From an uncultured Arachnia sp. (GTDB lineage Bacteria; Actinomycetota; Actinomycetes; Propionibacteriales; Propionibacteriaceae): 64,000 bases of DNA. Of this stretch, positions 46,440 through 55,500 are shown in pieces (positions within the stretch are counted from its first letter, which is position 1; each line of letters starts with the position of its first letter). The notes below the pieces were generated by a model. That model saw nothing but the letters and a program-made list of their open reading frames with translations. It was not told where the DNA came from and ran no database searches. The DNA lies in assembly GCA_947493705.1 (NCBI GenBank), contig CANLSH010000006.1, forward strand, positions 1 through 64,000, in the 5' to 3' direction. The translations under genes were made by a program, and so were the position numbers.

Positions 46440-46910
46440 TTAGTCGGCGAGGAGGGTTCGGAGTGCCTTGCGGGCGCGGTTGCCATCGAGTCCCATGCAC
46501 TTGGAGTACCAGTAGTAGGTCTCTTCGACGCTCATGGCATTGATTCCGGCGACAAGCGCCCGAACTCGCTCATGCTTGGCAATGGGCTGTGTCGCGAGCA
46601 ACACCAGCCCCAGACGGACTCCCTCGGCTTCGCCAAGGCGGATGGGCGCTTTGCGTTTGAAGGCCAGCACGCTCGGCTGGTGGCCTGCTTTGCGAACCGC
46701 GACGAAAAGCGCATCGACCACACGGCCGGCCTGAACGGGCGTCGCGATGCTTACGGGAGTGGTCATTGCGCCGCCGTTCTCCCCAAATGTCTCCTCAAGG
46801 GTCACACCAAACGTCTCGCCTCGACCCGGCGTCACGACCAGTCGGAACCCTCGGACCCCTTCCACGAGCGCGAGATGGGATGCGGGGCGGAACCGCTTGA
46901 CGGCGCTCAC
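46440..46910 (-). CDS. 156-aa protein of the DUF1156/DUF499 operon
   Basis: Starts at a GTG overlapping the DUF499 stop (GTGA, 46907-46910). A mixed alpha/beta N-terminus (SHLALVEGVRGFRLVVTPGRGETFGVTLEETFG) precedes a helical end (AMSVEETYYWYSKCMG). No catalytic motif was seen. It holds the place that a small anti-phage-associated DUF3780- or DUF7680-like protein takes in related operons; I cannot tell which from sequence alone. It is likely a structural or adaptor subunit. Confidence 0.72.
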   Translation of the reverse strand: MSAVKRFRPASHLALVEGVRGFRLVVTPGRGETFGVTLEETFGENGGAMTTPVSIATPVQAGRVVDALFVAVRKAGHQPSVLAFKRKAPIRLGEAEGVRLGLVLLATQPIAKHERVRALVAGINAMSVEETYYWYSKCMGLDGNRARKALRTLLAD

Positions 46911-49900
46911 TTGGTCACCTCGGCCGTCATGGTGGTGCTCTTCATGCCGAGGTTCTTGACGACGGTGTGAATCTGGCCGAACTGAGCATCGGTGATGTCC
47001 AGAGCGGGGGCGAAACGGAAGACGAGGGTGACCTCGCCCGCGACCTTGTTCGCTCCGGCGATGGCCTTCTTCACATGGTTGTACGCGGACTGGAAGTCTT
47101 GACGGTCGGCGGTGCCCTGGAACTGGACTCCGCCAGTGACTCCCTTGAACTCGGCGCGGATCGTCGCACGAACGGTGATGTTCTGCTTCTGCAACATGCC
47201 AAGCGCTGCCACGGCGAGGTCGATGTCGCTGGTGCCGGATGCTTCGTCGGCGGTCACCTTCAACGTCATCGTGCTCACGGTCGGCACCGTAAAGTCCGAA
47301 ATCTGATCGAGAAGGCTCTGCATTGCCGCGCCGCCAGGGCCAGCTGCGTTGAAGGTTTTCGAGTTCGGGGTGCGGGTCGGCACCTCGATCTCCTGCGCAT
47401 CGGCTGCTTCCCGACTGAGGATGCGCAGGCCGTCGAGCCCCTTGTCCTTGATCGCGGATGGCGACAGCGCCCGGACGCCTGGTGCGGGCTCTGCATCGAG
47501 CACAACGAACCACTTGTAGTCGCTGGCTTGTACCGCAGTGGCGAGCAGCTCGAGGACGTCCGTCTTGGTGGGCTCACCGCCGCACTGGGCTTCGAGGCGC
47601 GAGCGTATCTCGGCTCCGGTGAGGTCATCGTTCGTGATGACGGCACGCAAGTCGGTCTGGGTCGGCTTGCGAACGAGTAGACCTCGTGACTGTGCTTCGG
47701 AAGCAGTCATCACCTCGGCGTCAGGTTTCATCTCGGGCGAGAACCCGGCCATCGTGCTTGCCGTGTAAGTCTTCCCCGTGCCTGCGTCGTAGTAGACCCA
47801 GTTCTCGTTCTTCACGCCGTTGACGATCGCTTCGCGAATCAGGTTTGGGTTGCGGACGATCTGGATCGTGTGGTCTGTCCAGAAGTAGTCGGCGATCGAG
47901 CGTGTGGTGGCGGAGTTTGCAGCGTGCCAGGTCTTCGACCGGAGGTACGAGGCAGTGAACGGACTGCTCCGAATCTTGTCCTCGTCTTCGAGCAAACTCA
48001 ATACCGCTGAGGTCGCATTCTTCGTGTCCCCTTGCGCCTGAGCCGGGAGCTCACGGTGGCGGAGGTACCCGGTCGCCTTGTCCCCAGAGGGAAAGTAGAT
48101 GTGCTTGTAGCAGCGGGTCACCGCGATACGGGCGTTGAGCGTGGCTTCCTTGTTGTAGACCTCGACCTTCTTGCGCACCTCGTCGCTGAACTGTGCGAGC
48201 CGAGCGGCGTCGCTGGCGAGGTTGTTGGATGCAATCAAAGCTCGTGCTCGGTCTTTCAGCACCTCGATTTGCTCTTCATCGGGGACTGCAAACACCACAG
48301 CATTGCGGTAGGTCCGCGGGCTGCCGACGGAGCCGACCTTGTCCAGCATTTCAACGACTGCGGAAGGTGGCTGCTCTGCGCTCTTCTGCGTGACAGCCAC
48401 GACGTTGTAGTCAAGTACGACCACTCGTAGCCCGGCTTCGTCGTGAACCTCGGCGGGACCCGACGGGAAGTGCACAGCTTTGGCGCCACCATCGTTGGCG
48501 AACGCGTTGCGGATGAGAGTGTCGACCATCGCCGCAACAGCAGTATTGGCGACGTTGCGCTTCTCGGTCTCGATGATGGCGTTGACGTTCGGCTCGATGT
48601 TGAAGCGCCACCGCCCCCCGTCGAACGATAGATGCCAGAAGACTTTCTCGGATTCCGTGAGTGCTTTCTCGAAGATGGCGGTGTCTTCGCCTGGGCGGAG
48701 CGTGCCGACGATCCAGTCGTTGCGGCCTGCTCCTGCGGTCGCCACCATTTCAAGCGAATGTGTGAATACGGTGCGTGCGACGCGGGTGGTGTAGGCAGGT
48801 TTGCCAGGAAAGACATCCGCGTCCACCGCTGCGGAGTGCGACTGTTTGCCTGCGAAGTCTCCCTCGGCCACAGACGCGTACTCGGACCGTCCGAGACCAT
48901 CCGTGAGGTGGTTCAGCACCGGGTCGTTGTCGTAGTCGATGTCACCAACGTTGATGATCGCGGTGTCATCATTCGTCGCGTAGATGTGTGCCACAACCTC
49001 AGCCAGCAACTTCAACGCGCCTCTTGCTCGCTGGAATCGTGTGATGTTGCCAAGGCGCTTGTCCAGGACACGGACGAGCTCGGGGTGGAACGGGTACGTC
49101 TTGGTGACCAGCTCGCCGTAGGTCGCAGGATGTTCGGCACCGCCCGCCAACTGCTCGGTCTTGCCGAGTGTCTCGTACAGGTCTCGGTAGGCGTCACCAG
49201 CAGCGGTCGCGGCAGTTTGATCGACAGAGGCAAAGATGCGCTTCTTGAGGATTTCGCCGATCTCGTTGTCGTCGGCAGGGCGGATCACCGCGGACGGTTG
49301 CACGGCGCGGGTCAGTACGTCCCCAGTCTCTTCCGCTGCCTTGACGGAGGCGGCGTTCGCCGCGTCGGCCCGTTCTTTCTCGTCGCCGGTGAGGTCGCTG
49401 ATCTCGGTGGTCTCTGCACCGAAGGCGTTGGTGGTGGCAGCCAGGGTGATGATGACTGAGACTCGATTGGTCGGGTCAGACGCTACTTCGAACAGGTTCC
49501 CCAGGAACACCGGGATCGCGCGGGCCATGCGGCGCACGTCCTCGCTGCCCGAGGAGGACACCGCTCGCAGGTACTTGGCGATCTCGTCCACGATGACGAT
49601 CGTTGGCCTGCCGCCGAACACCGCCTTGAGGGTGCCTGTTCCCGGCGCCGTGCGCTCGGCGTCATTGGCAGCCATCGCCGAGAAGGCGTTGTCACCGATC
49701 TGAGCGGCCATCTCGCCCCACAGCGTGTAGGTGCGGTGGCCATCGGTGTCGACACCGGCGGTGGGGTCGAGAGCATCGCCGACGAGCGCTGCAACCTGAA
49801 CAGCGCCGTCCGGAAGCAGGTTTGGGTCGATGAACTCTGCGATGTTGGCGGGTCGAGCCCCGCCGGCAAGGTGGTAGACCGCTGTGAGGCCGTGGGTCTT

Positions 49901-50185
49901 GCCGCCGCCAAAGGAGGTGGTGGGTCGCAAGACCCCGTTCTCTCCCGCCACGCCTTTCGCCCCAGTGATACGACCGAAGGTCTTGGTGAGAAGGGTCTTC
50001 AACCCGGAAGTCGGGTAGGTCTGCGCGAAGAAGGCCTCGGCGTCGCCGTACACCGGGTAGTGCTCGGCGTCACGTACAACCTTGTCGAGCTGTGCAGCGA
50101 AGTGGTTGTCGGCGAGACCGCCCTGCAGCACGTCGTCTCGCGGCACGCAAGAGGTGCGCAGCGGGATCAAGCTCAAGTCGCTCAT
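46907..50185 (-). CDS. DUF499 AAA-type ATPase of the anti-phage operon
   Basis: 1092 residues with ribosome site agaagga before the ATG. Start region IPLRTSCVPRDDVLQG is typical of DUF499. Walker A is an unusual TSFGGGKTHG (90-99), Walker B is TIVIVDEIAKYL (D200-E201), and the fold resembles the large ATPases BrxC/PglY. The C-terminal part contains repeated beta-rich segments (ISDFTVPTVSTMTLKV, then VTLVFRFAP). It likely powers or assembles the defence complex. It is the first large gene of the operon. Confidence 0.87.
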   Translation of the reverse strand: MSDLSLIPLRTSCVPRDDVLQGGLADNHFAAQLDKVVRDAEHYPVYGDAEAFFAQTYPTSGLKTLLTKTFGRITGAKGVAGENGVLRPTTSFGGGKTHGLTAVYHLAGGARPANIAEFIDPNLLPDGAVQVAALVGDALDPTAGVDTDGHRTYTLWGEMAAQIGDNAFSAMAANDAERTAPGTGTLKAVFGGRPTIVIVDEIAKYLRAVSSSGSEDVRRMARAIPVFLGNLFEVASDPTNRVSVIITLAATTNAFGAETTEISDLTGDEKERADAANAASVKAAEETGDVLTRAVQPSAVIRPADDNEIGEILKKRIFASVDQTAATAAGDAYRDLYETLGKTEQLAGGAEHPATYGELVTKTYPFHPELVRVLDKRLGNITRFQRARGALKLLAEVVAHIYATNDDTAIINVGDIDYDNDPVLNHLTDGLGRSEYASVAEGDFAGKQSHSAAVDADVFPGKPAYTTRVARTVFTHSLEMVATAGAGRNDWIVGTLRPGEDTAIFEKALTESEKVFWHLSFDGGRWRFNIEPNVNAIIETEKRNVANTAVAAMVDTLIRNAFANDGGAKAVHFPSGPAEVHDEAGLRVVVLDYNVVAVTQKSAEQPPSAVVEMLDKVGSVGSPRTYRNAVVFAVPDEEQIEVLKDRARALIASNNLASDAARLAQFSDEVRKKVEVYNKEATLNARIAVTRCYKHIYFPSGDKATGYLRHRELPAQAQGDTKNATSAVLSLLEDEDKIRSSPFTASYLRSKTWHAANSATTRSIADYFWTDHTIQIVRNPNLIREAIVNGVKNENWVYYDAGTGKTYTASTMAGFSPEMKPDAEVMTASEAQSRGLLVRKPTQTDLRAVITNDDLTGAEIRSRLEAQCGGEPTKTDVLELLATAVQASDYKWFVVLDAEPAPGVRALSPSAIKDKGLDGLRILSREAADAQEIEVPTRTPNSKTFNAAGPGGAAMQSLLDQISDFTVPTVSTMTLKVTADEASGTSDIDLAVAALGMLQKQNITVRATIRAEFKGVTGGVQFQGTADRQDFQSAYNHVKKAIAGANKVAGEVTLVFRFAPALDITDAQFGQIHTVVKNLGMKSTTMTAEVTK

Positions 50186-50244
50186 ATGTCTTCCTTCTCA
50201 AACCAGCCACAAGCGGAGGAGCGCGCGCTTCGCGACCTCGCGCG

Positions 50245-50433
50245 TCATTTGTCCCCCTCCGATGCAGCGTGGCCGTTTCGTACCCAGTCATCCACTTCGC
50301 TGGCATGGAACTTCCAGAGGCGCCCGACCTTGTGCGCGGGCATGGCCTTCTCGGCGATCCAGGTGTAGACGGTGTCTTTGGTGATCCCAAGGTGGGCGGC
50401 GATGTCGTCGGCAGACAGCCAAGGCTCAGCCAC
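50245..50433 (-). CDS. Excisionase-type HTH protein at the head of the DUF499 operon
   Basis: 62 residues from a GTG with ribosome site gggagga. Classic MerR/excisionase fold: WLSADDIAAHLGITKDTVYTWIAEKAMP, then HKVGRLWKFHASEVDDWV. It ends 59 bp before the DUF499 gene. Its place at the operon head suggests a transcriptional regulator, though an excisionase for the element is possible. Confidence 0.8.
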   Translation of the reverse strand: MAEPWLSADDIAAHLGITKDTVYTWIAEKAMPAHKVGRLWKFHASEVDDWVRNGHAASEGDK

Positions 50434-50527
50434 GTTGGTCCTCCCTCGCTCCTTGGCCAGTCAGGCCAGCGGTCGCGAGCCTACCGGAGAGGCGCCGTTT
50501 GAGTTGGGTTTTTGCGGGCGTGGTGGG

Positions 50528-50740
50528 TCAAGGCGGGTCGCGTCGGGCCGAGAGCCACGTGGTCACTGCCTTCGGCCACCGGTCGGGGTCGGTGTTCCAG
50601 CAGAGGGTGTGGCTGGCGTCGAAGGTCTCTAGTTCGACCATGTCCGGGAGGCCGTCTCGGCGTGCCTGTGAGAGCTGGATCGACTCAAAGCCGTCTCGGG
50701 CGCCGTAGAGGATTGGGATCGATGTGCTGAGCTCTGCGGC
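50528..50740 (-). pseudogene. Alpha/beta-hydrolase C-terminal fragment
   Basis: Leftward: STSIPILYGARDG, then FDASHTLCWNTDPDRWPKAVTTWL, which matches the last third of alpha/beta hydrolases with the catalytic His in ASH. The nucleophile and oxyanion regions are absent, and the sequence upstream (50741-50968) is not hydrolase-like. It is a gene stump between the defence operon and the conjugative genes. Confidence 0.6.
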
Positions 50741-51024
50741 TCGGGGTCGATCTTCAATCGAAGGAGCGAGGTGGGATGCGGCCGACAACCCGACGGAGCA
50801 TCTGGATTATCCGAAGACTTCGAGCAGCAAAACTCGGTGAAGCGGCGAGCCTGTCGGCAGGTACTCAGCGGGAATGTCGGTTTCACCGCCAATGGTCCGT
50901 CGCTTGCGCAGGCGTTTCCGGGTGTGAAGCGGGTTGGGAAGTAGGACCTTCTAGGCTGGGCACTCACCTCCGTTGCCGTGGCACTGGCCGTGGCCGAGGA
51001 CCGTGTGCGCGAACTCGTGCAGGA

Positions 51025-51273
51025 CTAAGACTGTTGGCGGTGCAGTGCGAAGTCGCGGGAAGCGTGGAGCACAAAGTCGCCGATGGCGAGACCTGCCAGA
51101 CCGCGCAGATGCCGGCGTGTGTCGAGGTGGACGAGGTCGACGATGCGGAGCGTGCGGAGGCTGACTTGGATCCCGCGGAGGAGATCGTGGCGGGTGGAGG
51201 CGTTGCGGAACTGGAGGCCCGTGACGACCACCGATACGGAGTCAATGCGTCGTTCCTTGGAGAGGACCGGCAT
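51025..51273 (-). CDS. Small unrecognised protein
   Basis: 82 residues (MPVLSKERRIDSVSVVVTGLQF to FALHRQQS) with good GC3 codon use on this strand, divergent from ardC. An earlier in-frame ATG at 51345 would extend it through the DnaA-box pair. The ribosome site is weak (aggg). The opposite strand also has an open frame here, so coding is uncertain. The neighbouring gap 50741-51024 shows no gene. Confidence 0.3.
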   Translation of the reverse strand: MPVLSKERRIDSVSVVVTGLQFRNASTRHDLLRGIQVSLRTLRIVDLVHLDTRRHLRGLAGLAIGDFVLHASRDFALHRQQS

Positions 51274-51282
51274 GGCAAGCCC

Positions 51283-51311
51283 TGTGGATAAGCGATCGCA
51301 CCTGTGAATAA
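51283..51311. promoter_or_regulatory. Pair of DnaA-box-like sites
   Basis: tgtggataa (51283-51291) is the complement of the consensus TTATCCACA, and tgtgaataa (51303-51311) complements TTATTCACA. Their starts are 20 bp apart, two helical turns on the same face. They lie about 110 bp upstream of ardC and could belong to an element replication origin. Two boxes may also be chance in this kind of sequence. Confidence 0.4.
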
Positions 51312-51417
51312 CTGGAAGTGTGCTAATCCGGACGCCCATAGTGATTAGTAGGTGACAGCGGTGTACCTGGTGGGTGCCGTCTCCTTTGGGGACGTGGACC
51401 GAGCCGAGGGGAATGCG

Positions 51418-52497
51418 ATGGCGGAGGCAAAGAGCGATAGGGCCGTGCGGGAGGCGAAGCTCGACGAGCTGCACGAGAAGCTGACCGGGGCGGTCGAGTC
51501 GCTGGTCTCGGGTGACGACTGGCGGCAGGCACTGGCCTTCGCGGCGCGGTTCCGGTCGCGGTCGTTCAACAACACGATGCTGATCTGGGTGCAGCACGAG
51601 GCCGCGTTCGAGGCGGGACGCGTACCCGAGCCCTTCCCGACTCTGGTTGCCGGGTACCGGCAGTGGCAGGGGCTGGGGCGGCAGGTGATGAAGGGCCAGT
51701 CGGGGTACATGATCTTCGCGCCCGTGACGGGCCGGTTCGCCTCGTCCAATCCTGCCGATCCGACCTCCTGGCGCCGCTTAGGGCCGCGAGAGAAGCCGAA
51801 GGCCGGCGAGATGGTGCGCTCGCGGATGGTCGGCGCGCGGCCGGCCTACGTGTGGGACGCCTCGCAGACCGACGGCGAACCACTGCCGGTGCCGCCCGCT
51901 CCGACGCTGCTGGAAGGCGAAGCACAGCCGGGGTTGTGGGAGGGGCTGGCCGGGCAGATTCGCGGCACGGGGTTCGAGGTGCTGCGGGTGCCGCACGAGG
52001 GGATGATCTCCGGCGCGAACGGCATGACCGACTACGAGGCGCGCACGGTCGCGGTTCGGGAGAACATGGACCCTGCCGCGCAGGTCAAGACGCTCGCGCA
52101 CGAGCTGGCGCACGTGGTGATGCACGATCCCGACGACGAGGAGGCGCGGCAGCATCGCGGCATCCGCGAGGTCGAAGCCGAGTCGGTCGCGCTGATGATC
52201 GGTGCCGCGCACGGCATGGACACCGCCGGGTACACGATCCCGTACGTCTCGACCTGGGCCGCGCGCGTGGACGGCCAAGAGCCCGTCCAGGTGGTGCAGG
52301 CCACCGGCGAGCGAGTGCGGAAGACCGCGCTGGCAATCCTCGACCAGCTCGACACGCTTCAAGTCGGCGACGGCACCCCTCCCGGCCTCGAACGCGACAC
52401 GCCCAACCCGCGCACCTTCCGCACGGCTGCGCCTGCGGTGGAGACCGATCGTCCGCGTAGTTCGCCGGTGCCAGCTCTGGCGGGGCGGGGGCTGTGA
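51418..52497 (+). CDS. ardC: ArdC-family antirestriction/ssDNA-binding metalloprotease-like protein
   Basis: 359 residues from ATG 51418 (ribosome site gagggga); a GTG at 51352 is in frame but has no site. The N-terminal ArdC ssDNA-binding domain (FRSRSFNNTMLIWVQHEA, then GRQVMKGQSGYMIFAPV) is followed by a zincin domain HELAHVVMHD with downstream EVEAES. ArdC proteins of conjugative elements shield incoming single-stranded DNA from host restriction. Its stop overlaps the start of the primase gene (TGATG). Confidence 0.85.
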   Translation: MAEAKSDRAVREAKLDELHEKLTGAVESLVSGDDWRQALAFAARFRSRSFNNTMLIWVQHEAAFEAGRVPEPFPTLVAGYRQWQGLGRQVMKGQSGYMIFAPVTGRFASSNPADPTSWRRLGPREKPKAGEMVRSRMVGARPAYVWDASQTDGEPLPVPPAPTLLEGEAQPGLWEGLAGQIRGTGFEVLRVPHEGMISGANGMTDYEARTVAVRENMDPAAQVKTLAHELAHVVMHDPDDEEARQHRGIREVEAESVALMIGAAHGMDTAGYTIPYVSTWAARVDGQEPVQVVQATGERVRKTALAILDQLDTLQVGDGTPPGLERDTPNPRTFRTAAPAVETDRPRSSPVPALAGRGL

Positions 52498-53426
52498 TGC
52501 CTGAGCCATTCGATGTCCTTGCCGCGCTCATCCGCGTTGATGGTTCACCGAGCCTGGCGGTGGCGGCGCGGAGTCTCGCGGCGGCTGGCGTGCCCGTGTT
52601 CCCGTGCGTGGTCGAGGGGAAGCGTCCGCTGACCCGTCGTGGGTTCCTCGACGCGAGCAGCGACCCGGAACAGGTTGCGGCATGGTGGTCGCGCACACCG
52701 AACGCGAACATCGGCACCCCGACCGGAGCTCCATCGGGCGTGGTCGTCGTCGATGTCGATGTCCACGGCGACCACGACGGTCGCGCGACGTACCAGCGGG
52801 CCACCGACGCGGGGCTCGTCGATGGAGCGGGGCTGCTGGTGCGCACACCCACCGGCGGCGCGCACATCTACTTCCCGGCGACCCCGGGCAAGGAGCAGCG
52901 GTCGTGGCAGGCAGCCGCCGTGGGAATCGACTTCCGGGGCGACGGCGGCTACATCGTCGCTCCGCCTTCCCGACGAGTCATCGACGGGAACATCCGCCGC
53001 TACGAGGTCGCCGACATCGCCGCGCACTCGGTCAGCCCGGTTGATGCAGCCCGGCTGCGGGACTTCCTCGACCCGCGCCCCGTCGCTCCACCACGCGCGA
53101 GCAGCGGCTCGATGGAGGTGGATGCTGAGCGGTTGGCGGCGTGGGTCGCCGGGCGGGGTGAGGGCGAGCGAAACCGGGGCCTGTTCTGGGCCGCCTGCCG
53201 CCTCGCCGAGAACGGCGTCTCACCCGCCGACGCGCTCGATGCACTGGGGGCTGCGGCACAGTCGGCGGGTCTGGGTGATCGCGAGATCACCACGACCGTA
53301 CGCTCGGCCTACCGAGCCACCCAGCCCGCACCCGAGGCCACGTCAGACGACCGAACCCAGAGCACGAGTCGATGGTTCGGCCGCATGCACCCACCGTCCG
53401 CAGCCTTGGGGAGGGCAGAGCTGTGA
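52497..53426 (+). CDS. Bifunctional DNA primase/polymerase domain protein
   Basis: 309 residues with a prim-pol N-terminal domain: GVPVFPCVVEGKRPLT, GTPTGAPSGVVVVDVDVHGD (metal-binding DxD), LLVRTPTGGAHIYF and GIDFRGDGGYIVAPPS. The C-terminus has a small helical domain (NRGLFWAACRLAENG). It is probably used for replication or second-strand synthesis of the element. It overlaps ardC upstream and the DUF2637 gene downstream (GTGA). Confidence 0.88.
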   Translation: MPEPFDVLAALIRVDGSPSLAVAARSLAAAGVPVFPCVVEGKRPLTRRGFLDASSDPEQVAAWWSRTPNANIGTPTGAPSGVVVVDVDVHGDHDGRATYQRATDAGLVDGAGLLVRTPTGGAHIYFPATPGKEQRSWQAAAVGIDFRGDGGYIVAPPSRRVIDGNIRRYEVADIAAHSVSPVDAARLRDFLDPRPVAPPRASSGSMEVDAERLAAWVAGRGEGERNRGLFWAACRLAENGVSPADALDALGAAAQSAGLGDREITTTVRSAYRATQPAPEATSDDRTQSTSRWFGRMHPPSAALGRAEL

Positions 53427-54106
53427 GGCGTGAATCGGACGGGCGGCGCTGGGCCGCGATGACGGCGGTCGCGGGGACGGTGTTCATCGCCGCCGGGGCG
53501 TTCTGGCTCTCGTTCACGTCGCTGGCCGATCTGGCAGCTCGCTCCGGGATCGGTGCGGGGCAGGCGTGGGCGTGGCCGCTGATCGTGGACGGCATCATCG
53601 TCGTCGCCACGGTCGCCGTCGTCGCCCTCGCTGGGCAGCGCTCAGCCTGGTACCCGTGGGCGCTGCTGGTCGGCGGCGCGCTCGTGTCGGTTACGGCGAA
53701 CGCCATTCACGCCGTCGTCGCCGCAGACGCCGACGTTCCCAGGATGCTCGCGGCCTCGGTCGCCGCCGTGCCGCCCGTCGTTCTGCTGGCCATCACGCAC
53801 CTGACCGTGATCCTCACCCGCACCACCGACCCCCATGCGGAACCTACCGCCGCCGACTCGTTCTCAACGGCGACTGCGGAGACGATGCCAGCCCTGCCAT
53901 CTGGCGAGGCAGAGCCGACCCGTCGCGACGACGGCGTGGCGGATCGGCGGGCGCTGGGGTGGGAGCTGCGCGAGGCGGGCTGGTCGAACAAGCAAATCGC
54001 CCGCGAACTCGGGGTGCATCCCTCAACGGTGGGCCGCTGGTTCGCCGTCGCGCACCTCACTGACACCACCGACGCCGCCGACGAGCGGGAGGAGACGACC
54101 CCATGA
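53423..54106 (+). CDS. DUF2637 membrane protein with C-terminal HTH
   Basis: 227 residues from a GTG overlapping the primase stop. Four hydrophobic helices in the first 130 residues follow the DUF2637 pattern seen in actinobacterial plasmids and conjugative elements (WPLIVDGIIVVATVAV). The tail carries LGWELREAGWSNKQIARELGVHPSTVGRWF, a clear HTH. So it may tether DNA to the membrane. The exact role in spread or transfer is not established. Confidence 0.8.
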   Translation: MRRESDGRRWAAMTAVAGTVFIAAGAFWLSFTSLADLAARSGIGAGQAWAWPLIVDGIIVVATVAVVALAGQRSAWYPWALLVGGALVSVTANAIHAVVAADADVPRMLAASVAAVPPVVLLAITHLTVILTRTTDPHAEPTAADSFSTATAETMPALPSGEAEPTRRDDGVADRRALGWELREAGWSNKQIARELGVHPSTVGRWFAVAHLTDTTDAADEREETTP

Positions 54107-54507
54107 ACACCACTGAGAACCCCCAGCGCAACGATCTCGCGAGGCCCGATCCCGCGCGGCTGGTGCCCGATGAGCCGCGGGATAGCCCCGAGTCGGTCGA
54201 AGTGACGAGCACGCCGGAGGCCGTGCGGGCCGCGCAGGTCGCCCGCGACGACAAGCAGCACGCGCTCGTTCGCGGGCGCGGCGTGGAGTGGGTGCGCCCC
54301 ACCGACCTGATCGCCCGTCACTCGGCACACGCGGCCGGCCGCGGTCTCGACTTCCAAGCGGAGCTCGCTCGCCGCACCCGCACCCCCATCGGTGCCGGAG
54401 TCCGGCGGCTCGGAGACCGCGCCCGGCGGCTGCCGCCGATCTCGGCGTTCGGGCGCAGCACCGCGCCCTCGTCGCAGGTGTCCCGCTCCGGGGTCTCGAT
54501 GAGTTGA
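54103..54507 (+). CDS. Hypothetical conjugative-element protein
   Basis: 134 residues, hydrophilic, with a disordered start and a basic stretch in the middle (VRPTDLIARHSAHAAGRGLDFQAELARRTR). No known motif. It is placed by ATGA overlap with the DUF2637 gene and by good codon use. The last 30 residues are basic and serine-rich. Function is unknown. Confidence 0.6.
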   Translation: MNTTENPQRNDLARPDPARLVPDEPRDSPESVEVTSTPEAVRAAQVARDDKQHALVRGRGVEWVRPTDLIARHSAHAAGRGLDFQAELARRTRTPIGAGVRRLGDRARRLPPISAFGRSTAPSSQVSRSGVSMS

Positions 54508-54600
54508 CGGCGGCGACAGGTCATGGCTGCGACGGCATCGGCATGCAGGACGCACTCGTGGGAGCGAGTGCGCACCTGTCTGCCAGGAGGTGCCGACACC

Positions 54601-55500
54601 ATGACCACACCAACCAACACCACCAGCCCCGGCAACGACCGGACGACGGCGTTTGGTGCTGAGGACTTCACCACCGGCGAGGGCCTGCGCGCCCTGCTCA
54701 ATCGCCTCGCCGAGGGCGGCGAGGATGCCTGGGTTCACGACCCGGTGGCACGCGACCTGATGGAGTTCGCCGCCGACAAGTACCGCGCTCTCGCGAGGAA
54801 GCACAAGCTCGACACCTGGGAAGCAGTCACGGCGGCGTTCGACGCGATGCAGTACCGCTCGACCCGCGAGGCCAACGATCCGTGGGCGATCATCACCCAC
54901 GCCGTGCGGATCACCTGCGTCTACGAGGAACGCGCCCAAGGGCTGCTCTGCTCGGTGCACCAGGCCCGCCGCGCACACGTCTCGGCGTTCCACGACCCCG
55001 AACGGTTCTCCGAACGCGACACCGCACTGGCCGACTACCATCCCGCGTTCCACACCACCGACCTGCGTCCCAGCGACCTCGAACCGGAGCCGCGCGACGA
55101 ACTCGGGTCAGCGCAGGCGTGCATGTCCGCTGGATCGGCGGCCGAGGACGCTATCGCGATGTTGTGCCTGCTCGACTGGCCCACCGACACGGCGAGGGCC
55201 GCTGTCGAGCACGTCTGCGGCGCGTTGATGAAGGCCGGCACACGCCAGTCCGCCTACGAGGCACTGCGCCGCGACCGACACGCGCGGGCACTGCTCGACC
55301 TGCCGCGCCGCTCCTGGGCCGCGCTGCTGAAAGCGCTCCTCGGGAACCCGCACCCGGCCTACGTGGCCACCAGCAGCGGTCGCGGCATCCTGCTCCGGCT
55401 CCTGCTGGGCGAGACCCTCGACTTGCTGCTCCGCGACGACGATCTGATCCTTGCGCTCGCACTGGCCGCTCCGAGTGGTGGAGGCGGTGAGTCGTCGTGA
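54601..55500 (+). CDS. Hypothetical helical protein, faint sigma-region-2 look
   Basis: 299 residues from ATG 54601, with strong ribosome site aggagg. A helical N-terminal half (WVHDPVARDLMEFAADKYRAL, then NDPWAIITHAVRITCVYEERAQGL) faintly recalls sigma-factor region 2, though no polymerase-binding motif is certain. The second half is also helical. Its stop overlaps the ParB-like gene start (GTGA). It is known to me only as a conserved neighbour in such elements. Confidence 0.6.
   Translation: MTTPTNTTSPGNDRTTAFGAEDFTTGEGLRALLNRLAEGGEDAWVHDPVARDLMEFAADKYRALARKHKLDTWEAVTAAFDAMQYRSTREANDPWAIITHAVRITCVYEERAQGLLCSVHQARRAHVSAFHDPERFSERDTALADYHPAFHTTDLRPSDLEPEPRDELGSAQACMSAGSAAEDAIAMLCLLDWPTDTARAAVEHVCGALMKAGTRQSAYEALRRDRHARALLDLPRRSWAALLKALLGNPHPAYVATSSGRGILLRLLLGETLDLLLRDDDLILALALAAPSGGGGESS

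Noticed and set aside
52604..53433. Alternative rightward frames over the primase gene
   Set aside because: Arginine- and serine-rich off-frame translations of GC-rich coding DNA; the primase frame has conserved motifs.
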